From the IMG/VR virus record IMGVR_UViG_3300028025_001227, positions 1 to 21,934 of that record: a DNA stretch of 21,934 bases; one strand, given 5' to 3'. This document shows positions 18,245 to 21,934 of the stretch, in pieces. The position numbers and the translations under genes were made by a program. This stretch comes from a virus. Within the stretch, counting starts at the first letter, position 1. Every line of letters starts with the position of its first letter. Under the pieces are notes generated by a model. It did not search any database. It had not been told where the DNA came from and was given only the letters and a program-made list of their open reading frames with translations.

Positions 18245-19509
18245 TATTGTGTTAATCCCATCTGTTTGAGCAATTTCACACGGTTGCCAAAGTCAGCAAT
18301 TTCGGCCTTTGACATTCTGGCTTTCATTCTAGCCACATCTTCTGGCGTTGCCTCTTGGAACAAGCGTGGGTCAGCCACTTGATTGAATACGTTTAGCTTT
18401 TCTTGATACTTGGCAGAATCTTGAGCAACAGGAGACAAAAACGCAGCCTTGGCTTGGTTCATCTTTTCAATGCCAATCATTTGGTTTGAAATTTCCTTGA
18501 TGGCACGTTCGTTCAGTTTTTTGCTTGGGTTGGCAATTTCAGCCAAAGCCCTTGCTGCGTCAGTGTTGCCGCCAGCCATTGCCAACAATGCTGAGTTCTT
18601 AGCCAATTCTTCTGTGGAAACCTTTTCGGCTTCATAAGCAGAAATGCCAACAGCGTTAAGAATACCAGCCGCCAATTCTTTACGAGCGCCACCAGTGCCA
18701 GTGAAGGCATCAGGTGCAAATTTCTTGATGTTCTGGAAAATGGCAATACGTGGTTGTGCTTCTGTCGCGGCTTTTTGGGTCTTAGACCAATCTTCACTAA
18801 CAACAGTATTTGCCGCAGCAGCGGTTGGAGACAAAGCAGTTGGCAAACGTGGCTTGTTTGTAACTTGTTGACTTTGTGGGCCAACAATGTATTTAGTGCC
18901 TGGCGGTAAGCCAGTGTTATCACCTTCAACAGCAACTGCTTCCGTTGTTGGCGGCAATTGAGTTTCAATGCCAAGACCTTGTGGAGTGCCTGGCGTGATG
19001 CCAGTAAGCATTTGATTGCCCATTTGCACAGGCACTTGCTGGTTGCCAGTGTTAAGCATAGTGGCAGATGGGTACATCTTTTCCAATTGAACTTGCGTAC
19101 CAGCAGCAGTTGCCAACTTTTTAGCCAAGTAAGCACGAAGCTCAGACTGTGTGCCTTTTTCTGGCAAACCAGCCAACGCTTGTTTCACGGCTGTTTCAGG
19201 ACCGCCAGCATTAGTAATTAACTCTGTCACATGGCTTCTTACCTTGTCAGCAGACAAATCTTTGTCACCTAGCAAGGTTTGGATGCCTTGAATTGCGTTG
19301 GTTGTATGCGAAAGCATATTTTTCAACTGAGCGTCACTTGTGCCAAATTGCGCTTGCTTAACTTCTTCCTGTGCTTTTTGAACTTGCAAAGGATTGATTT
19401 GTTGCGCTTGACGATACTGTTGAGCAGAATTAGCCATGTTGAGCATATCGCTCAAACTCATGCCTTGTGGTGGCTTAATACCTAATGCAACTGGTGTGAA
19501 ATCTGCCAT
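18244..19509 (-). CDS. Internal virion/ejection protein (gp20 position), 421 aa
   Basis: AAGGACTAATC precedes ATG 19509. The product starts MADFTPVALGIKPPQGMSLS and continues with a Gln-rich helix (QQYRQAQQINPLQVQKAQEE), a Pro/Thr-rich middle (GTPQGLGIETQLPPTTEAV) and a helical C-terminal third (NERAIKEISNQMIGIEKMNQ). Gln-rich, low-complexity composition and position between the gp7-like and largest protein match the second P22 ejection protein, gp20 (471 aa). It would be packaged in the virion and ejected into the host cell. Its stop and the next start share TAATG. Confidence 0.72.
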   Translation of the reverse strand: MADFTPVALGIKPPQGMSLSDMLNMANSAQQYRQAQQINPLQVQKAQEEVKQAQFGTSDAQLKNMLSHTTNAIQGIQTLLGDKDLSADKVRSHVTELITNAGGPETAVKQALAGLPEKGTQSELRAYLAKKLATAAGTQVQLEKMYPSATMLNTGNQQVPVQMGNQMLTGITPGTPQGLGIETQLPPTTEAVAVEGDNTGLPPGTKYIVGPQSQQVTNKPRLPTALSPTAAAANTVVSEDWSKTQKAATEAQPRIAIFQNIKKFAPDAFTGTGGARKELAAGILNAVGISAYEAEKVSTEELAKNSALLAMAGGNTDAARALAEIANPSKKLNERAIKEISNQMIGIEKMNQAKAAFLSPVAQDSAKYQEKLNVFNQVADPRLFQEATPEDVARMKARMSKAEIADFGNRVKLLKQMGLTQ

Positions 19510-19518
19510 GATTAGTCC

Positions 19519-20337
19519 TTAAGCAGCAAAATAGTCTGGAATTGTTGTTGTTCCTTGACCTGGAACGGTAACAGTATTGTTTCCACCACCAGACCAGCCA
19601 GTGTTGTCATTAAATGTTTGACCTTGTGGTTTCAACATTTGCGAAAGCATATATTGATTTCCCAAGTTTTGAATTGAGCCACCCATAGCATTGGCAGAGC
19701 CAATTTGACCAGCCGCAGCAGCAGAGCCAGCATTTGAAATTGCTTGACCAATGTTTGCGCCAGCTTGTGAGCCTGCTGTGCCTGTCTGACCAAGTGAAGT
19801 CTGACCCAAACCAGCAATTGAAGCCAAGGTGTTGTAGATGTTGCCACGTTGAGTTTGGAAACGATTAAACGCATTTCCATATTCTTGACTTGCTTGCCCT
19901 TGTGTGTAATCTTGCAGACCAGCCAAAGCATTACCACTCAAAGCACCGCCACCAAGGTTTGCTTGACGCATTGCTTGTTCTTGGCCCATTTTTAAACGGA
20001 ACGCATAACCTGGGTCTATGCCAGCAGCGAAGTCTTCAGGCGTAAACTGTTTGGTTAAATAACCAGAACCAGTTTTTAAATCGCCAACAGGGTTTCCAGC
20101 TTCATCATAAGTTTGATATTGACCAGAACCTAACGCACCAATCTGCGCTAAAGACCCTTGACCAGCAGCGCGATAGCCTGTCTGCTGTTGGTTTTGCTTA
20201 TCAAACATGGTCTTTTGCAATGCAGCAGATTCTCTTGCGGATTGAGCTTGCATTTCTGCTGCATTTTCAGCAGCATTTGAACCCATGTAGCCACTTACAA
20301 GCGTTGCACCCGCAACAGCGGTCATTCCCCATGTCAT
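19519..20337 (-). CDS. DNA ejection protein (P22 gp7-like)
   Basis: The 272-residue protein begins with a hydrophobic MTWGMTAVAGATLVSGYMGS, then an Ala/Gln-rich helix. The characteristic segment DPGYAFRLKMGQEQAMRQAN, GGGALSGNALAGLQDYTQGQ and SQEYGNAFNRFQTQRGNIYN is the form usually annotated as phage DNA transfer/ejection protein. A Gly/Ala/Gln-rich tail follows (GQAISNAGSAAAAGQIGSAN). It probably assembles in the virion with the two downstream proteins to carry DNA through the envelope. GAAGGAG precedes the ATG; the start overlaps the cupin gene stop. Confidence 0.82.
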   Translation of the reverse strand: MTWGMTAVAGATLVSGYMGSNAAENAAEMQAQSARESAALQKTMFDKQNQQQTGYRAAGQGSLAQIGALGSGQYQTYDEAGNPVGDLKTGSGYLTKQFTPEDFAAGIDPGYAFRLKMGQEQAMRQANLGGGALSGNALAGLQDYTQGQASQEYGNAFNRFQTQRGNIYNTLASIAGLGQTSLGQTGTAGSQAGANIGQAISNAGSAAAAGQIGSANAMGGSIQNLGNQYMLSQMLKPQGQTFNDNTGWSGGGNNTVTVPGQGTTTIPDYFAA

Positions 20338-20894
20338 AGCTTAACTCCTTCATTTTCCAGTTTTAGCATCTCAACGGATGCAATTAAGCCCAATTCGTCA
20401 TAACTAGGGGCGATAACTTCTTGCTCAATCTTGTTAAGGTTTTCCTCACCAAGATGTTCTGTCATGTGGACTGTTGCCCAAATTGTGTCTTCTTCAGCAT
20501 AAACAGCACGTTTCAAACCTACTTCAGACACAAAAATGCAAGGCGCTTCAAAATACTTTTTGCCAAACTCAGTTGCTACCGATACCTTGCCCTTCATAAT
20601 GAAGTTTAAATGTTGGTGCTTGTGAATCTTGCCAATAATCACTGTGCCTTTTGGAATTAGCATTTCACGGGCATAAGTCCCGCAACCATACTTTTCATCA
20701 ACAGGCGAAAAATGATGCGTCAAAGTGCAATCATCCAATGTTGATTCAACTTCACCGTTAGCAATCATTTCCATCAAACCGTCTTGAAATGTCATCACAT
20801 TTTGACGAAATTTGACTTTTTGAAGTGAGTTTTGACCTTGCTGCGTTTCAACAACATCGCCCTCAACAGCAAGCAAATCAATAGAATTTTCCAT
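20334..20894 (-). CDS. Cupin-fold protein in the tail operon
   Basis: The ATG at 20894 (MENSIDLLAVEGDVVETQQG) lies one base after the preceding stop and is preferred to an earlier in-frame start. The C-terminal half has a cupin barrel: YAREMLIPKGTVIIGKIHKH, HLNFIMKGKVSVATEFG, APCIFVSEVGLKRAVYA and DTIWATVHMTEH. The HKHxH residues could bind metal. Similar proteins occur in podophage tail regions next to gp10; virion component or enzyme is not established. It is placed between the small tail protein and the ejection genes. Confidence 0.78.
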   Translation of the reverse strand: MENSIDLLAVEGDVVETQQGQNSLQKVKFRQNVMTFQDGLMEMIANGEVESTLDDCTLTHHFSPVDEKYGCGTYAREMLIPKGTVIIGKIHKHQHLNFIMKGKVSVATEFGKKYFEAPCIFVSEVGLKRAVYAEEDTIWATVHMTEHLGEENLNKIEQEVIAPSYDELGLIASVEMLKLENEGVKL

Positions 20895-20895
20895 G

Positions 20896-21138
20896 CTATT
20901 GATTGTAATATGGAACCTTAAAAGGTTGACCATTTACTGTGATGTTTATGAACCCAACAGGGTTAGCTGGCAACGTTGGTCCAGCCGCTTCCGTTGTTGC
21001 AGAATCAGACGATGAAAAGTTAATGATGTTCAGAAAGAACTGTTGCCACGCCCGTGTTGGTCTTTTTGTGGCTCCATCAAGGAACTCAGACTGTGGATAT
21101 GGGTTCAGTTGTGGTGAACTTGGTAGACCGCTTGCCAT
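20896..21138 (-). CDS. Small tail-associated protein, 80 aa
   Basis: The product begins MASGLPSSPQLNPYPQSEF, has a helix TRAWQQFFLNIINFSSS, then ends in a short beta strand NPVGFINITVNGQPFKVPYY. The 'VGFI.I.VNG..YKVPYYN' end recurs in short proteins encoded after the tail hub in podophages and probably contributes to tail completion. Coupling to the hub gene by TAATG overlap supports a shared role. Exact function is unknown. Confidence 0.75.
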   Translation of the reverse strand: MASGLPSSPQLNPYPQSEFLDGATKRPTRAWQQFFLNIINFSSSDSATTEAAGPTLPANPVGFINITVNGQPFKVPYYNQ

Positions 21139-21934
21139 TAGTTATCCGCTCCACTTGCTTTAAGGTTTGCAGACACAATCACAGCCTTTACAGGGTCTGT
21201 AATCGCCACTTCAAAGATTCGGTCACGCGCCATGCCCAATCTGCGCCAGATGGCACGATTCTTGTAACGGCCTTGTTTACCAATGCCAACCCAATATTCA
21301 CGCGACCAAGTAGAACCACCGTCATTTGACCAGCGAAGCATGGCTTGTGGGTCTACGTTTGCCGATGCAGTGCCAGTTGAACCGCAAATAGCGATGCCAG
21401 CGATGGCAATACCAGCAATGGCAGAACTGTTAGCCGAGTTAGAAACGCCCGACAAACCTACGCCTGGCTGAAACTGAATCTGCAATTCATCAAAGTATTG
21501 ACGTTGCAAGTCAGAAACCAAGTGTGGGCAACGGCGCAATCTGCGGATTTCACCACCATCGTCTGTGTAATTTTCTGTGTCCAACAAGTAAATCTTGCCG
21601 TTTTCCCAATCGCCAACGTAAACATTGCCGTTAAAAGAAGCAGAACAGTTGGAACGGTGACGGTGATAAACGTTGTTTGAATCGACCCACAGCCACTTAT
21701 GCCACATCGTTGTTGATGTGTCGTAAGCCCATGTAAGGTCAATGCTTGGGAACGAAATCACATAGATTTCATGGCCTTCAAGCTGATATGTGTAGGCAAC
21801 GGCATCCGTGATGTTTTGGTTTAACAGGCTGTTTTCAACTGCGTGAGTAGAAATGCGTGTTGGGGTGTATCCGTTCATCTGAACAATCATGCCTTGACCA
21901 CGGTTGTTCTTTGACAGGTAAGCAAACGAGTTGC
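21138..21934 (-). CDS. Tail hub/packaged-DNA stabilisation protein (P22 gp10-like), 5' part missing
   Basis: The frame is open to the right edge; codons before ATG 21890 (NSFAYLSKNNRGQG) are part of the protein, so the true start is outside. The visible 265 residues include MIVQMNGYTPTRISTHAVEN, FPSIDLTWAYDTSTTMWHKW, VGDWENGKIYLLDTENYTDD and a C-terminal AMLRWSNDGGSTWSREYWVG then RAIWRRLGMARDRIFEVAIT. These match the phage stabilisation protein (P22 gp10) type, which forms the hub that plugs the portal after packaging. A short repeat (AIAGIAIAGIAICG) sits in a loop near its middle. Confidence 0.87.
   Translation of the reverse strand, partial: NSFAYLSKNNRGQGMIVQMNGYTPTRISTHAVENSLLNQNITDAVAYTYQLEGHEIYVISFPSIDLTWAYDTSTTMWHKWLWVDSNNVYHRHRSNCSASFNGNVYVGDWENGKIYLLDTENYTDDGGEIRRLRRCPHLVSDLQRQYFDELQIQFQPGVGLSGVSNSANSSAIAGIAIAGIAICGSTGTASANVDPQAMLRWSNDGGSTWSREYWVGIGKQGRYKNRAIWRRLGMARDRIFEVAITDPVKAVIVSANLKASGADN

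Noticed and set aside
18513-19136. Minus-strand frame (207 codons) rich in Leu and Lys inside the 421-aa gene
   Set aside because: An alternative frame of a gene that fits its operon; no start signal and extreme Leu/Trp/Gln composition.
1-21934. CRISPR array, insertion sequence or transposase
   Set aside because: No regularly spaced repeats, terminal inverted repeats or transposase-like protein were seen.
1-21934. Integrase, CI repressor or toxin-antitoxin genes
   Set aside because: No tyrosine or serine recombinase motif, CI-type two-domain repressor or known toxin pair was recognised; the HTH proteins are too short or of other types.

Overview
The window is about half of a tailed-phage genome, most likely a short-tailed (podovirus-like) phage of a Gram-negative bacterium. 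The evidence is a two-subunit terminase, a P22 gp10-type tail hub followed by three consecutive ejection-protein-like genes in P22 order, an Erf-type annealing protein, and a holin/endolysin/Rz/Rz1 lysis cassette. A spanin pair implies an outer membrane. The many small accessory proteins resemble those of phages of freshwater beta-proteobacteria, but the host is only a guess. No integrase, CI-like repressor, portal, coat or DNA polymerase gene is visible.

Layout. (1) From 9774 down to the left edge on the minus strand lies one tightly packed array, mostly with 1-4 nt ATGA/GTGA overlaps: a Cro-like HTH gene, a MazG-like pyrophosphohydrolase, a structured RNA element plus HNH/AP2 homing endonuclease, a replication-initiator-like protein, a run of small proteins, a PD-(D/E)xK nuclease, NinB, more small proteins, and an HNH-like protein. 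A good sigma70-type promoter (3284-3312) then precedes a packaging-side group: a Cys-rich protein, a GroES-like co-chaperonin, a GIY-YIG endonuclease, terS, tRNA-Asn and terL (cut by the left edge). (2) From about 9837 to 13604 on the plus strand is a divergent operon: a small membrane protein, Erf, a lambda-exo/YqaJ-type nuclease, an SSB-like protein, an HNH protein, a winged-helix protein and several tiny overlapping genes. (3) From the right edge back to 13601 on the minus strand is the end of the late operon: tail hub (cut by the right edge), small tail-associated protein, cupin-like protein, three ejection proteins, collar-domain tail fibre, coiled-coil membrane protein, holin, Rz with nested Rz1, and endolysin.

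How it fits together. Left-edge terL and right-edge tail hub both read leftward, so in a circularly permuted genome the missing segment (portal, scaffold, coat, head completion) would join them. The Cro-like gene and the divergent recombination operon share the 9775-9909 control region, comparable to the lambda/P22 immunity region but apparently without a CI gene. The two recombination genes (Erf plus exonuclease) and the SSB-like protein would form a homologous recombination module, with NinB and the PD-(D/E)xK nuclease as possible further recombination functions on the opposite arm.

The most unusual points are a roughly 117-nt, strongly structured, possibly switch-like RNA directly before an HNH endonuclease gene; a tRNA-Asn wedged between terS and terL; a phage GroES homologue in the packaging region; an isolated plus-strand gene opposite a strong promoter inside the minus array; and two clusters of substantially overlapping small genes. 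No stretch over 300 bases lacks a gene.
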